Part shown: positions 27,261 through 37,070 of the stretch, in pieces
Numbering within the stretch: the first letter of the stretch is position 1
How the letters are laid out: each line of letters opens with the position of its first letter
Translations under genes and position numbers: made by a program
Origin: Bacteroidales bacterium
GTDB taxonomy: Bacteria > Bacteroidota > Bacteroidia > Bacteroidales > UBA10428
Reading direction: 5' to 3'
DNA: 63,171 bases
Assembly: GCA_016938235.1 (NCBI GenBank)
Contig: JAFGVA010000128.1
Coordinates: 1 to 63,171 of the forward strand
Notes under the pieces: generated by a model
The model's input: only the letters and a program-made list of their open reading frames with translations
Told to the model about the DNA's origin: nothing
Databases searched by the model: none

Positions 27261-27926
27261 ATGCAAAAAACCGTTGTCATTGTTGCCGGTGGAAGTGGCA
27301 CAAGAATGAAAAGCCAGGTGCCAAAACAATTTCTAAAATTAAAAGAATTGCCGATCATTATGCATTCCATAAATTGCTTTATTGCCTACGAAAACAATAT
27401 TGAAATTCGTGTTGTACTGCCTGAAAATGAACTTGAAACCTGGAAAGAATTATGTTCGAAACATAAATTCAATGTCCCACACCAGGTATTTCAAGGTGGA
27501 ATTACCCGCTTTCATTCTGTTAAAAACGGACTGCAAAATCTTTCAACCGATGGAATAATTGCTGTTCACGATGGAGTGAGGCCGCTTGTTAGTGTTGAAA
27601 CAATAAGAAAATGTTTCATGATTGCCGGAGAATATGGAGCGGCAATACCGGTTGTAGATGTACAGGAGACCATCAGAGAAGTCAGAGGCGAATTTTCGGT
27701 AACCGTTGACAGAAAAAATTTTAAACTTGTTCAAACCCCTCAGGTTTTCGATGCCGAAATTTTGCTAAATGCTTATAAACAAGACTACGACGAGTCTTTT
27801 ACCGACGATGCCTCAGTTGTAGAATCAAACAATCGGTTAGTTATGATGGTACCCGGAAATCGTGAAAACATTAAAATTACAACCCCGGAAGATTTGGTAA
27901 TAGCAGAGGCTCTGATGAAAGATTGA
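27261..27926 (+). CDS. ispD: 2-C-methyl-D-erythritol 4-phosphate cytidylyltransferase
   Basis: 221 residues with the nucleotidyltransferase start 'VVIVAGGSGTRMKSQVPKQFL' region (residues 4-24), 'HDGVRPLVS' (about 101-109) and 'TDDASVVES' near residue 175, all diagnostic of IspD. It makes CDP-methylerythritol from MEP and CTP, the third step of non-mevalonate isoprenoid synthesis. It has no isoprenoid gene neighbour here. The ATG used begins 'MQKTVV'. Confidence 0.95.
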   Translation: MQKTVVIVAGGSGTRMKSQVPKQFLKLKELPIIMHSINCFIAYENNIEIRVVLPENELETWKELCSKHKFNVPHQVFQGGITRFHSVKNGLQNLSTDGIIAVHDGVRPLVSVETIRKCFMIAGEYGAAIPVVDVQETIREVRGEFSVTVDRKNFKLVQTPQVFDAEILLNAYKQDYDESFTDDASVVESNNRLVMMVPGNRENIKITTPEDLVIAEALMKD

Positions 27927-27929
27927 TTT

Positions 27930-28607
27930 TTATTCCGAATCTTTTACAACCTTACCTCCAAGACTTGTTTTTTCATCAAGAATGGGAGAACCTTTATAAT
28001 TAATGTATCCACCTGTTGATGCATTGGCTTCAAGGTTTTCGGTAATATTAATTTTTATTATTCCCCCGCTGGTTGCTTTAACTTTAGCATTTTTCCCTTC
28101 AAGTTCAAAGGCAGAAATTGTTCCTTTTATGTTTGCTGTCAGGTTTTGTTCATCAGCATAGCCTTTTGCCGTGAGTACACAACCTTCCGAAACATCTGCT
28201 TCAAGATAATCAATATCTAAATTGGCAAAGAGTAACGCTCCGCTTTTTAGTGATACATTCAAACTATCAACCCTAACTAAATTACGGGTATCGATGTCGG
28301 CTTTTCCAAAGCCTTTAATGCTTTGTAAATCTATATAGATGATTCGTATTTTTGGATCGCCTTTATAGTCAACCCCCGCCTTTTTGCGAATTCTCAAAAT
28401 ACTATCCGTTAAAGTAATATTTAAGTCTTCCAGCTTTGTGTCGGTTCCTTCGCATAGTTCGAATTCATCGCCACGTTCAAGCGTAACGATGATCCCATCA
28501 AATACTTCAAGATGTAAAAAAGGATTGGCTCGCTGACATTTGCCTTTTACCTGGGCAAAAGATAAAACAGGAACCAGGGTAATTGCTAATAGTAAATTTC
28601 TAAACAT
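27930..28607 (-). CDS. DUF2807 (head-GIN, autotransporter-adhesin-like) secreted protein
   Basis: 225 residues with a signal peptide ending near 'SFAQ' (1-18). The rest is a right-handed beta-repeat region ('SLKSGALLFANLDIDYLEAD', 'SEGCVLTAKGYADEQNLTAN', 'EGKNAKVKATSGGIIKINI', 'LEANASTGGYINYKG') typical of DUF2807. Such proteins are frequent in Bacteroidota; their role is unknown. It converges on ispD with only 3 bases between stop codons. Confidence 0.8.
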   Translation of the reverse strand: MFRNLLLAITLVPVLSFAQVKGKCQRANPFLHLEVFDGIIVTLERGDEFELCEGTDTKLEDLNITLTDSILRIRKKAGVDYKGDPKIRIIYIDLQSIKGFGKADIDTRNLVRVDSLNVSLKSGALLFANLDIDYLEADVSEGCVLTAKGYADEQNLTANIKGTISAFELEGKNAKVKATSGGIIKINITENLEANASTGGYINYKGSPILDEKTSLGGKVVKDSE

Positions 28608-28678
28608 GATTTGTAGTTTGAATAAGAACGTAAAATACTAAACAATATTGAATTTGAAAAGACTAATATTTATCTGTG

Positions 28679-29434
28679 TCAGAATAAAAACAGGGCTGCT
28701 GCCAGTGTGCTGAATAAAATTAATGCTCTGAAAATTTTTTCCGGAATTATATCCACAATTTTTTTTCCGGCAATAGCACCAATAATGACTACCGGTATCG
28801 CTGTTAAATCTAATAACAGTGTTTGGGTTTTTATGGTTTCCCAATAAAAAACATGCAAGGGTACTTTACTTATATTTATTATCAGGAAAAACCATGCGCC
28901 CGTGCCAATATAAATGTTCTTTGGAAGACGCATTGAAAGCAGATATAATGCCATAACCGGCCCGGCAGCATTTCCAACCATGGTAGTAAAGCCGCCTGCT
29001 AATCCTAACACAGCTGCGAACCACCAACTATCAGGCACACTTACCTTTTTACTTCTTAAATCCTGCCATAGCATGATGCCGATGCCTAAAACAATAATTA
29101 CTGCAAGCGCTTTTTTAAACTGGGTATCGTTTATTTCATGACCAAAATAAGCTCCTGTCAGAATTCCAACCATTGCCCAGGGAAGTAAACGTATAACATG
29201 TTTCCAGCTGGCATGGCGATTAAAATATTTTACAGCAAAGAAGTCTGCTACAATTAAAACTGGTAAGAGTATTCCAACCGATTCTCTACCACCAAACAAG
29301 CCTGCCATTAATGGTACAACCATAAGCCCCAGTCCCGAAAGACCTGTTTTTGCCATACCAATAAATAGCCCACAAAGTGCAAAAAGAATCCAGTGCCAAA
29401 AATCTAAATTATAAACCTGAAAAACTTCAATCAA
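28679..29434 (-). CDS. TauE/SafE family permease
   Basis: 251 residues, about eight membrane helices, with the two family repeats ('LCGLFIGMAKTGLSGLGLM', 'GLAGGFTTMVGNAAGPVMALY'). Members export sulfite or organosulfonates, others are unassigned. The start used is a TTG, 11 bases after the stop of the SO_0444-type permease gene; no ATG lies before the first helix. The gene is the last of a run of three minus-strand metal-related genes, so it may serve the same physiology, but its own substrate is unknown. Confidence 0.88.
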   Translation of the reverse strand: MIEVFQVYNLDFWHWILFALCGLFIGMAKTGLSGLGLMVVPLMAGLFGGRESVGILLPVLIVADFFAVKYFNRHASWKHVIRLLPWAMVGILTGAYFGHEINDTQFKKALAVIIVLGIGIMLWQDLRSKKVSVPDSWWFAAVLGLAGGFTTMVGNAAGPVMALYLLSMRLPKNIYIGTGAWFFLIINISKVPLHVFYWETIKTQTLLLDLTAIPVVIIGAIAGKKIVDIIPEKIFRALILFSTLAAALFLF

Positions 29435-29445
29435 AGTCTGAAAAA

Positions 29446-30711
29446 TTATTTCATTTCCTCGAATTTGTAACCTATACTTTCAACGGTTGTTTTAACCTTA
29501 TTCAAATCAATATTATCACCCGAAAGTGTTACCTGTTCCCTTTCAAGATCTACTTCAACTCCGTTTATGCCATCAAGTTTAGACAGGTTAGTTTCAACAC
29601 TCATCTTACAATGATTACAATTCATTCCTCGCACAAAAACTTTAATATCTCCCATATCAATTTGAGTTTCTATGTTTTTTTTCGACTTAAATTTCCTTAA
29701 AAATTTCCGAATATAAATATTGATTAACAAAAATACCATAAGAAGTCCCGAAGCTACATGTACCCATTTTGGTAACAGTCCGTGGTTATGATTATGTTCG
29801 CTTAGTGCTGAAATAAACCAATCTCTGGGCAGGAAATAATCGATAAATAATCCTGACAGAAGAGCACCGGCTATTAGAGTTACCAGGTATACAGTCAAGG
29901 TTTTTCTTCCCATAGAATTTCCGATTACCGAAATTGTTGCTGCATTTGTAGCCGGCCCGGCCATAAGAAAAACCAGTGCTGCTCCCGGCGATATTCCTTT
30001 CAGCATTAAAACAGCAGCTATGGGCACCGAACTGGTTGCGCAAACATATACAGGTATTGATGCCACTAAAATGATAAGCATTCCAACAAAATCGTTTTTA
30101 ATATAGGAAGCAAAAAAATCATCAGGTACAAGCATGGCTATTAAAGCTGCAATAAGTAATCCGATAATAAACCACTTTGCAATATCTTCCAGAAAATCGA
30201 CAAACGCATATCTGAATAATTCAACAACAGGATTTTTCTTTTCTTTTTTACCGGTTGAACTTAATGTGTTAACTTTTTCATCAAGTTGAATTTCGTTTTT
30301 CGAGACCTGGTTAGTAAAAAATCCACCAAAAACTCCGGTTATTAATGCAACTATTGGCCTGACAATAGCAAATGGTATTCCTAATAACGAATAAGTTACC
30401 ATAATTGAATCGACCCCGGTTTGAGGTGTTGAAATTAAAAAGGAAATGGCAGCTCCTTTTGATGCTCCATTTTTATGAATAGAAACGCCGGTTGGAATTA
30501 CCCCGCAAGAACAAAGCGGAAGAGGAATCCCTATTAATGCTGCCTTTATTACCGATTTCATGTTGGATTTGCCAAGCAGCTTATTTATTCTGCCATCGGG
30601 TAAAAATACGTGCAGCAAACCCGCAATAAAAAACCCCAGTACCAACCATGGAGCCATATCCAGCAATAGTGCCACCAATTCATTATAATAAGATAAAATG
30701 TATTCCATCAT
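29446..30711 (-). CDS. SO_0444-type Cu/Zn efflux permease with C-terminal HMA domain
   Basis: 421 residues. Residues 10-330 are a DUF318/ArsP-type permease with 'GIPLPLCSCGVIP' (about 56-68) and 'CATSSVPIAAVLMLKG', a pattern of the SO_0444 Cu/Zn efflux family. Residues about 355-421 are a heavy-metal-associated domain with the metal-binding 'GMNCNHC' motif. The permease and metal chaperone are thus one chain. It lies between a TauE/SafE permease and a CDF exporter; together they form a metal-export block. Confidence 0.9.
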   Translation of the reverse strand: MMEYILSYYNELVALLLDMAPWLVLGFFIAGLLHVFLPDGRINKLLGKSNMKSVIKAALIGIPLPLCSCGVIPTGVSIHKNGASKGAAISFLISTPQTGVDSIMVTYSLLGIPFAIVRPIVALITGVFGGFFTNQVSKNEIQLDEKVNTLSSTGKKEKKNPVVELFRYAFVDFLEDIAKWFIIGLLIAALIAMLVPDDFFASYIKNDFVGMLIILVASIPVYVCATSSVPIAAVLMLKGISPGAALVFLMAGPATNAATISVIGNSMGRKTLTVYLVTLIAGALLSGLFIDYFLPRDWFISALSEHNHNHGLLPKWVHVASGLLMVFLLINIYIRKFLRKFKSKKNIETQIDMGDIKVFVRGMNCNHCKMSVETNLSKLDGINGVEVDLEREQVTLSGDNIDLNKVKTTVESIGYKFEEMK

Positions 30712-30741
30712 AAAACCCCCTTAATTTTATAGCATAAAAAG

Positions 30742-31668
30742 CTATTTTTTAGAAATCAGACTTTTTTTATCACAACAGTCGTATTCGAACTGAATAGTAA
30801 CATGATTAACACCAAAATTGTTTCTGAGGGTGCTGCTAATTTTAGTTAGAATAGGACTTGTATCGGAAATGGAAAGGTCGGTGGAAAGATCAGCATGGCA
30901 TTCGAAATGTATCTGGCTATCGTTCAGATTCCAGACATGAACATGATGTATATTGTCTATTTCATCGAATTGCTCAAGTTCAATACGTATTTTTTCGATA
31001 TCGATTGATCGTGGTGTGGCCTGCATAAGTATATCTACAGCTTCGCGAAGAACTGTCCAGGTTTCTTTTAAAATGTATAAACCAATTAAGACTGTAATTA
31101 AGGGATCTACCCAGTAAAACTCGTAAAAATAAATAAGCACAGATCCCACAATTACTGCAACTGATGAAATTGCATCGCCCAGTAAATGCAAATAGGCTGC
31201 CCTTATGTTAATGTTTTTATCCGAGTCGTTTTTTAATAAAAGTACTGCCAGCAAATTTGCCACTAAACCAATAGTTGCAACAACAAACATTATTAGTCCC
31301 TTAATAGGCTCGGGATTTTGAAATCTTTGCCATGCTTCTTTAAACAGGAAAATGGTTATAACAATTAAAGCCACCGCATTAAATAAAGCTGCCAGTATCT
31401 CAATACGTTTGTATCCGAATGTTTTCCTGGTATTTGCCGAACGCTTGCTAATAATATTTGCTATATAGGCCAGAAAAACAGCAATGGTATCGCCTAAATT
31501 ATGAATCGCGTCCGATAAAAGAGCAAGGCTGTTTGAAACAAGTCCGCCAATTATTTCAGCAATTGTAATTACTACATTCAAAACTGTAGCAATCAATAAG
31601 TTCCTGCCACTCAATTCTGAATGTCCATGTCCATGTCCATGACTATGACTAAGATTGCTGCTCTGCAT
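30742..31668 (-). CDS. CDF family zinc/cation exporter (CzcD/ZitB-like)
   Basis: 308 residues with a histidine-rich N-terminus (HSHGHGHGHS), six membrane helices and the metal-site motifs 'LSDAIHNLGDT' (helix 2; about residues 52-62) and 'HLLGDAISS' (helix 5). The C-terminal cytoplasmic domain includes 'HHVHVWNLNDSQIHFECHADL', as in zinc-binding CDF tails. It exports Zn2+ (or Co2+/Cd2+) from the cytoplasm in exchange for protons. It is the first gene of the minus-strand metal block and diverges from the CZB chemoreceptor gene. Confidence 0.94.
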   Translation of the reverse strand: MQSSNLSHSHGHGHGHSELSGRNLLIATVLNVVITIAEIIGGLVSNSLALLSDAIHNLGDTIAVFLAYIANIISKRSANTRKTFGYKRIEILAALFNAVALIVITIFLFKEAWQRFQNPEPIKGLIMFVVATIGLVANLLAVLLLKNDSDKNINIRAAYLHLLGDAISSVAVIVGSVLIYFYEFYWVDPLITVLIGLYILKETWTVLREAVDILMQATPRSIDIEKIRIELEQFDEIDNIHHVHVWNLNDSQIHFECHADLSTDLSISDTSPILTKISSTLRNNFGVNHVTIQFEYDCCDKKSLISKK

Positions 31669-31902
31669 AACATTTTTTATTCCAAATATTATTCTGTAAA
31701 GATACCCTTATTTAAAACCTTTCAAAATAAGTTAAGATTAAAACTGCTCCAGAAACAATCTGTTTTCATGTTTAAAATGTATACAAAAGACACGTTAGGT
31801 GATTTATATCACCATAAAATTATAGGAATAAGCCATTTAACTTTATTAAATTTATATAACAAGTACGTTAATTGAATTCAATTAGATCAAATCCTTACAG
31901 TC

Positions 31903-33894
31903 ATGAAATGGAATAATTTTAAGCTTTCAACAAAATTTGTCATCTCTTTTGGCACAATAATTATAATTCTTGCAGTTGTTGCTACCTGGTCGATACGTGG
32001 AATAGGAAAAGTAGTTACAAATGCATCTGAAGTTATCGAGGGAAATAAACTAAGGGCAAATATTGAGAACAAATATATTCAACATTTAAAATGGGTTGAT
32101 AAACTGGAAGAATTAGTATATGACTCCGAAATTAATGAAGTTACATTAGAAACCGATCCTCATAAGTGTGCTTTTGGTATTTGGTTTTATGGGGGCGGAC
32201 TTGATACCGTTCAAAAAATTGCTCCTGAACTTGTTCCTATTCTGAAGGAAATGGAAGATGCCCACACAAATTTACATGCAACTGCATCTGAAATCATTGA
32301 AATATATAAACCCGCTGATTACAACCTGAGCATTTTTATGGAAGGCATCAGAGCCAGCCATTTAGCATGGAGCAACCAGGTTAAAGATGCCCTGTTAAAT
32401 AAAAAAAGAAAACTTGATGTTCAGATGGATCCGGAACAATGCAGCCTCGGTAAATGGATAAGCAGTGAATCGACTCATAATTTCCTGGCAAACCACCAAG
32501 ACTACAAGCCTTATATTGATTCTCTGATTGAAGAGCATAACAACTTGCATAAAAGTGCAAAGGTAATTGATAGTTATTTACACCAAGGAAATTTTACGGC
32601 TGCTCATAACTATTTTAAAAGCAATACAGCCGTTCATCTCGACAATAATATCATCAATTTAAATAACCTGGTTGACTATAATAATTCAAAACTCGAAGGC
32701 TTAAAAAAAGCTGAAAATATTTTAAGCAGCGAAACTCAGTTATATCTTACCGAATTTGAATTTCTTTTTAATGATGTTATTGAAAGTTCGAACAAATATA
32801 TTTTAACAGATGATGCCATGTTAAGTTCTGCAAGAAGAACAAAAGGTGCAGTATTGTTTTATTCTGTTATTGCGGTCATCATTTCAATTGTTGTCGCGGT
32901 TATACTAATTCTTGGATTCCTTGGTCCGATAAAAAAAGCCATAGCATTTGCACAACAAATTGCGCAAGGAGACTTAACAGCTAAAATTAGTCTCAATCAG
33001 ACAGATGAAATTGGCCAGCTTGTAAATTCCCTAAGCGATATGTCGGCCAAATTAACATCAATCGTTGAAGATGTAATGAATGGGGCTAACAACATTGCTC
33101 AAGCCAGTATGGAGATGAGTTCATCATCGCAACAATTATCTCAAGGAGCCAGCGAACAGGCTTCATCTGTTGAAGAAATTTCTTCAGCCATGGAAGAAAT
33201 GACGGCTAATATTCAGCAAAATGCCGACAACGCCGAAAAAACAGAATTCATTGCCAAGAATGCGCAACAAGGTATTATTAAGGGACACGAATCGGCCGAT
33301 ATCTCCTCAACATCGATGCAACAAATTACAGAAAAGATTTCAATAATCAACGAAATTGCATTTCAGACAAATATACTGGCACTTAATGCGGCTGTTGAGG
33401 CTGCCAGAGCCGGTGAATACGGAAAAGGTTTTGCTGTTGTAGCTTCTGAAGTTCGTAAATTGGCCGAAAGAAGTAAAGATGCTGCCGAAGAAATAGACAA
33501 AGTGTCGAAAAACGGAGTGAAAATAGTAGTTGAAGCAAGTAAACAATTAGCCAATATTGTACCTGAAATTGAAAAAACGGCAACGCTTATTCAGGAAATT
33601 GCTGCTGCCAGTATGGAACAAAACTCGGGTGCAAATCAGATAAGCAATGCAATTCAGCAATTAAACAATGTTACACAACAAAATGCTGCTTCTGCTGAAG
33701 AACTGGCCACAAATTCTGAAGAATTATCAAGTCAGGCAGCCTATTTAAAAGATCTAATTTCATTTTTCAAGATTAAGGAAATAAGAGAAAAACAATTAGA
33801 ACAGGTAAAGAGTTACGAAGTTAATTTCAATTCAATTGCAGTAGTCCCGGAAGAAAGTGAAACTGTTATGGAAGAAGAAGATATTATGTTTTAG
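31903..33894 (+). CDS. Methyl-accepting chemotaxis protein with two tandem CZB zinc-binding domains
   Basis: 663 residues. A transmembrane helix (12-30) is followed by a periplasmic region with two CZB domains: first HLKW (His61), CAFGIW (Cys89) and HTNLH (His121/125); second HLAW (His153), CSLGKW (Cys180) and HNNLH (His212/216). This is exactly the HxxW-CxxGxW-HxxxH pattern of the chemoreceptor zinc-binding domain. A second membrane helix (about 316-341), a HAMP domain and a methyl-accepting signalling domain ('[20 protein letters not shown]') follow. It should sense Zn2+ or zinc-linked oxidants. It diverges from a zinc exporter operon, suggesting related control. Which output path (chemotaxis or other) it feeds is not visible. 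Confidence 0.9.
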   Translation: MKWNNFKLSTKFVISFGTIIIILAVVATWSIRGIGKVVTNASEVIEGNKLRANIENKYIQHLKWVDKLEELVYDSEINEVTLETDPHKCAFGIWFYGGGLDTVQKIAPELVPILKEMEDAHTNLHATASEIIEIYKPADYNLSIFMEGIRASHLAWSNQVKDALLNKKRKLDVQMDPEQCSLGKWISSESTHNFLANHQDYKPYIDSLIEEHNNLHKSAKVIDSYLHQGNFTAAHNYFKSNTAVHLDNNIINLNNLVDYNNSKLEGLKKAENILSSETQLYLTEFEFLFNDVIESSNKYILTDDAMLSSARRTKGAVLFYSVIAVIISIVVAVILILGFLGPIKKAIAFAQQIAQGDLTAKISLNQTDEIGQLVNSLSDMSAKLTSIVEDVMNGANNIAQASMEMSSSSQQLSQGASEQASSVEEISSAMEEMTANIQQNADNAEKTEFIAKNAQQGIIKGHESADISSTSMQQITEKISIINEIAFQTNILALNAAVEAARAGEYGKGFAVVASEVRKLAERSKDAAEEIDKVSKNGVKIVVEASKQLANIVPEIEKTATLIQEIAAASMEQNSGANQISNAIQQLNNVTQQNAASAEELATNSEELSSQAAYLKDLISFFKIKEIREKQLEQVKSYEVNFNSIAVVPEESETVMEEEDIMF

Positions 33895-33939
33895 CATATA
33901 GTTTTTCCGGATTATAAAAACCGGAACCGTTGTTAATTA

Positions 33940-33960
33940 GCCCTGAATTAATTTCAGGGC
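33940..33960. terminator. Terminator hairpin between the MCP and lgt genes
   Basis: GCCCTGAA-TTAAT-TTCAGGGC with A/T runs on the sides, suitable for both converging genes. A second smaller hairpin (TTCCGG...CCGGAA, 33905-33926) precedes it. Confidence 0.65.
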
Positions 33961-34827
33961 TTATTTTTTGCCTTTAAACGGTTTACCAACAGGTGCTTTT
34001 CGGCGCAGCAGGTATATACCTGAAATAATAAAAGGAATACTTAGCCATTGTCCCATGTTCAAAGTCATACCTTGTTCGAAATCAACCTGAATATCTTTAA
34101 CAAATTCTATAAAGAACCTGGCAGAAAATACAAGAATTAAAAACAATCCAATGAAGTATCCTTGTTTTACTAGCTGATGTCTCTTATTGTAGAGATATGT
34201 TAATAAAACAAAAATCAATAAATAAGCTAAAGCCTCATATAATTGCGCAGGGTGTTTTGGTAAAACTTCCCCGGCAGCTGCATCGTATTGATCCCATGCC
34301 CTCATAAATTTAACACCCCATGGAAGATCAGTAGGAATTCCGTTAATTTCTGAATTAAAGAAATTACCCATCCTGATAAAAGTTCCGACAAGGGCTGTAA
34401 CAATTGCTATTCTGTCAAGAATCCACAAATAGGTTATTTTATATTTACGACAATATAGGTACAAGCCTATTAAAATACCTATTCCTCCACCATGGCTGGC
34501 CAAACCCTGGTAACCAGTAAACCTGAAATCCTGTCCTATTTTGCCTTCAAAGGGTAATATAATTTTAAGTGGATGTAAAAGATAAGTCTCAGGTTCATAA
34601 AATATACAATGACCCAGCCTTGCTCCAATTATTGTTGCCAGAATCATATACATGGTAAGTTTATCGAGTAATTCAAGAGAGACTCCCTCGCGCTTGTACA
34701 TTTTTGCAAGAAGATAATATGCAATTATGAATCCCAATCCAAACATCAGACTGTAATAACGCAACTCAAAACTGTCGAGTTTGAATATTTGCGGGCGCAG
34801 ATTCCATGTAATATAACTTAGCAACAT
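33961..34827 (-). CDS. lgt: Prolipoprotein diacylglyceryl transferase
   Basis: 288 residues, seven membrane helices. Key motifs: 'LRYYSLMFGLGFIIAYYL' in the first helix, 'ARLGHCIFYEPE', the family signature 'IRMGNFFNSEINGIP' (about 150-164), and 'HPAQLYEAL' near residue 197. It attaches diacylglycerol to the lipobox cysteine of prolipoproteins, consistent with the many lipoproteins encoded here. It runs opposite to the Ig-like lipoprotein gene, with about 210 bases between. Confidence 0.96.
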   Translation of the reverse strand: MLLSYITWNLRPQIFKLDSFELRYYSLMFGLGFIIAYYLLAKMYKREGVSLELLDKLTMYMILATIIGARLGHCIFYEPETYLLHPLKIILPFEGKIGQDFRFTGYQGLASHGGGIGILIGLYLYCRKYKITYLWILDRIAIVTALVGTFIRMGNFFNSEINGIPTDLPWGVKFMRAWDQYDAAAGEVLPKHPAQLYEALAYLLIFVLLTYLYNKRHQLVKQGYFIGLFLILVFSARFFIEFVKDIQVDFEQGMTLNMGQWLSIPFIISGIYLLRRKAPVGKPFKGKK

Positions 34828-35038
34828 CTTTCTGAAATTTATGAGGTGAAGATACTTTATTGAAAACCAACAGACAATAAATTTTTTTAAATTATTGCTA
34901 AAAATCCAATTAATTAGTCAATATTAATCCTTGCAAGAGAATTAAATACAACAACCTTCAATATTTTAAGATAATTTAATAAGGTTTTGGCTGCCCTTTA
35001 CTTAAAACATAATTGATATTTGCCAAGTATGACTATTT

Positions 35039-36994
35039 TTGTCCGATAAACTCAACAGATTTTTCGCTTTGAAGAAATTTTTAGTTATAGGATTTTGCTT
35101 TTACCTGCTGATTGGATTTTCTGGTTGTGCCAAAATTGGTTCTCCTCCCGGCGGACCCAAAGATGAAGATCCACCTGTTGCATTAAAATCAAAACCGGCA
35201 AACTATGCAACCAATTATAATAAAAAAAAGGTTATTGTAAAGTTCGATGAGTTTGTTAAACTTAAAGATCAGTTTAACGAGTTTACCATATCTCCGCCCT
35301 TCAAGAAAAAACCCATTCCTTTAATCAGAGGGAAAAAAATTGTGGTTGAAATTCCGCTGAGCAAAATGGATTCTTCGACCTATACACTTGATTTCGGGCA
35401 ATCTATCGAAGACAACAACGAAGGCAACAAACTTCCTAATTTTCAGTTTGTAATTTCTAAAAATGCCCATATCGATTCTTTTTCAGTAAAAGGACTTGTT
35501 CTCGATGCTTTTAGCCTCAAACCACACGAAAACAGAATAAATATTTTGTTGCATAAAAACCAGACCGATACAGCCTTTCAGACAATAATCCCATCCTATG
35601 TCGGCAGAACAGATCCTAAAGGAAATTTCAGAATTAACCATATTGCTCCGGGCAAGTATAGTGTTTTTGCTTTGATTGATGGGAACAATAATTATTTATA
35701 CGATTTGCCTTCTGAGATAATTGCTTTTTACAATGACCCGATTATCCTTGATCCCGATTCATTCCCCAATGAACCCGATTTTGTTGACAGCCTGCTGAGG
35801 GATTCCCTGGTTGTTGCTGATTCAATCGTGCTTAATGATTCCACTATTTCAGACACCTTAATAACTTCAGGAACAGCGGCTAAAAGGATAACAAAAGCTC
35901 CAATGGATTCAGTCCCAAATGATTCTACTTCGACCGATTCAATAGCAATGATGTTTTATGGCTATACCTTCAATATGTATTCTTTTCAGGAGAAAGAACC
36001 ATACAATCAGTTTTTATCAGACTTTTCAAGAAGTAGTCCCGAACGTTTGGAAATCATTTTCAATGAACCGCTTGATAAATCGATAGATTTGCGTTTATTA
36101 AAACCAGATACTGTGGGGCAATGGTTTTACCTGAACGGCAACGAACTCAATGACACCTTAATTCTTTGGCTTGCTGACAGTAACCTTGTGAGCAAAGATA
36201 GCATAGAAGTAGAAATTACGTATCCCGAAACCGACACCATGGGTTTAACAATACCAGTAACCGATACTATTGTTTTCAGGTATAAGGAAAAGGGAAAAGA
36301 CAAGGGGAGCAAAAACAAAAACTCTGCTAAAGAACGCGAAAACGACACAGATGAAGCTGATTCTGTAAAAGCCATAGTATACAGAACGAAACTAAATGTT
36401 AATGTAAAAAAATCGGGACAGGATTTACACCTGCCAATTCAAATTAGTTCAGAAGCACCTGTTTTAAAATATAAGCAAGAACTTATTGAACTTAAATACA
36501 TTGAAGACACGCTCGAAAATCCGGTTAATTACGAGTTTTTACAGGATTCTGTTGATAAAACAAAATTCAAACTATTAACAAAGTTTGAGCATTCAGCAAA
36601 ATACAAGCTCTACATTCATGAAGGTGCCATAACCGATATTTATAATCGTACAATTGATTCCACCGAATATATATTTACTACTCAACGCGACGATTATTAT
36701 GGTCAGTTAATTATGCACTATGAACATATAAACAGCCCGGTTATTATACAACTTTTTGATAAAGACAGTAAACTCGTCCAAACAAAGTATATTTCTGAAA
36801 GTCAGACACTAAGGTTCGAATACCTTGCTCCGGGCAAATACTCAATGAAAATTATTTTCGATGATAACGAGAATAGAAAGTGGGATACAGGTATTTTAGC
36901 CGAAAGATTGCAACCCGAACGAGTTGCTGTTTTCCCTAAAGCAATTGAAGTAAGATCAAACTGGGAAGTTGAGTACACCTGGAAACTGGAATAA
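35039..36994 (+). CDS. Ig-like domain lipoprotein, conserved in Bacteroidota
   Basis: 651 residues from a TTG at 35039; a second TTG at 35069 would give a tidier signal ('KKFLVIGFC...FSGC'). In both, a lipoprotein signal ends at the cysteine of 'GFSGC'. The first mature stretch, 'AKIGSPPGGPKDEDPP', is the mark of a Bacteroidota lipoprotein family with an N-terminal Ig-like (SbsA/Big_5) domain, here about residues 50-140. A carboxypeptidase-like or beta region with 'GNFRINHIAPGKYSVFALID' follows, and a similar segment recurs near the C-terminus ('LRFEYLAPGKYSMKIIFDDN'). Exact function is unknown. Confidence 0.8.
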   Translation: MSDKLNRFFALKKFLVIGFCFYLLIGFSGCAKIGSPPGGPKDEDPPVALKSKPANYATNYNKKKVIVKFDEFVKLKDQFNEFTISPPFKKKPIPLIRGKKIVVEIPLSKMDSSTYTLDFGQSIEDNNEGNKLPNFQFVISKNAHIDSFSVKGLVLDAFSLKPHENRINILLHKNQTDTAFQTIIPSYVGRTDPKGNFRINHIAPGKYSVFALIDGNNNYLYDLPSEIIAFYNDPIILDPDSFPNEPDFVDSLLRDSLVVADSIVLNDSTISDTLITSGTAAKRITKAPMDSVPNDSTSTDSIAMMFYGYTFNMYSFQEKEPYNQFLSDFSRSSPERLEIIFNEPLDKSIDLRLLKPDTVGQWFYLNGNELNDTLILWLADSNLVSKDSIEVEITYPETDTMGLTIPVTDTIVFRYKEKGKDKGSKNKNSAKERENDTDEADSVKAIVYRTKLNVNVKKSGQDLHLPIQISSEAPVLKYKQELIELKYIEDTLENPVNYEFLQDSVDKTKFKLLTKFEHSAKYKLYIHEGAITDIYNRTIDSTEYIFTTQRDDYYGQLIMHYEHINSPVIIQLFDKDSKLVQTKYISESQTLRFEYLAPGKYSMKIIFDDNENRKWDTGILAERLQPERVAVFPKAIEVRSNWEVEYTWKLE

Positions 36995-37070
36995 TCTTTC
37001 CGAATTGAAAAATCAATCTTATTTAATTTGTTGGGAATTTGTTTAAATTTACCTGTACAAGCCCCTCATC

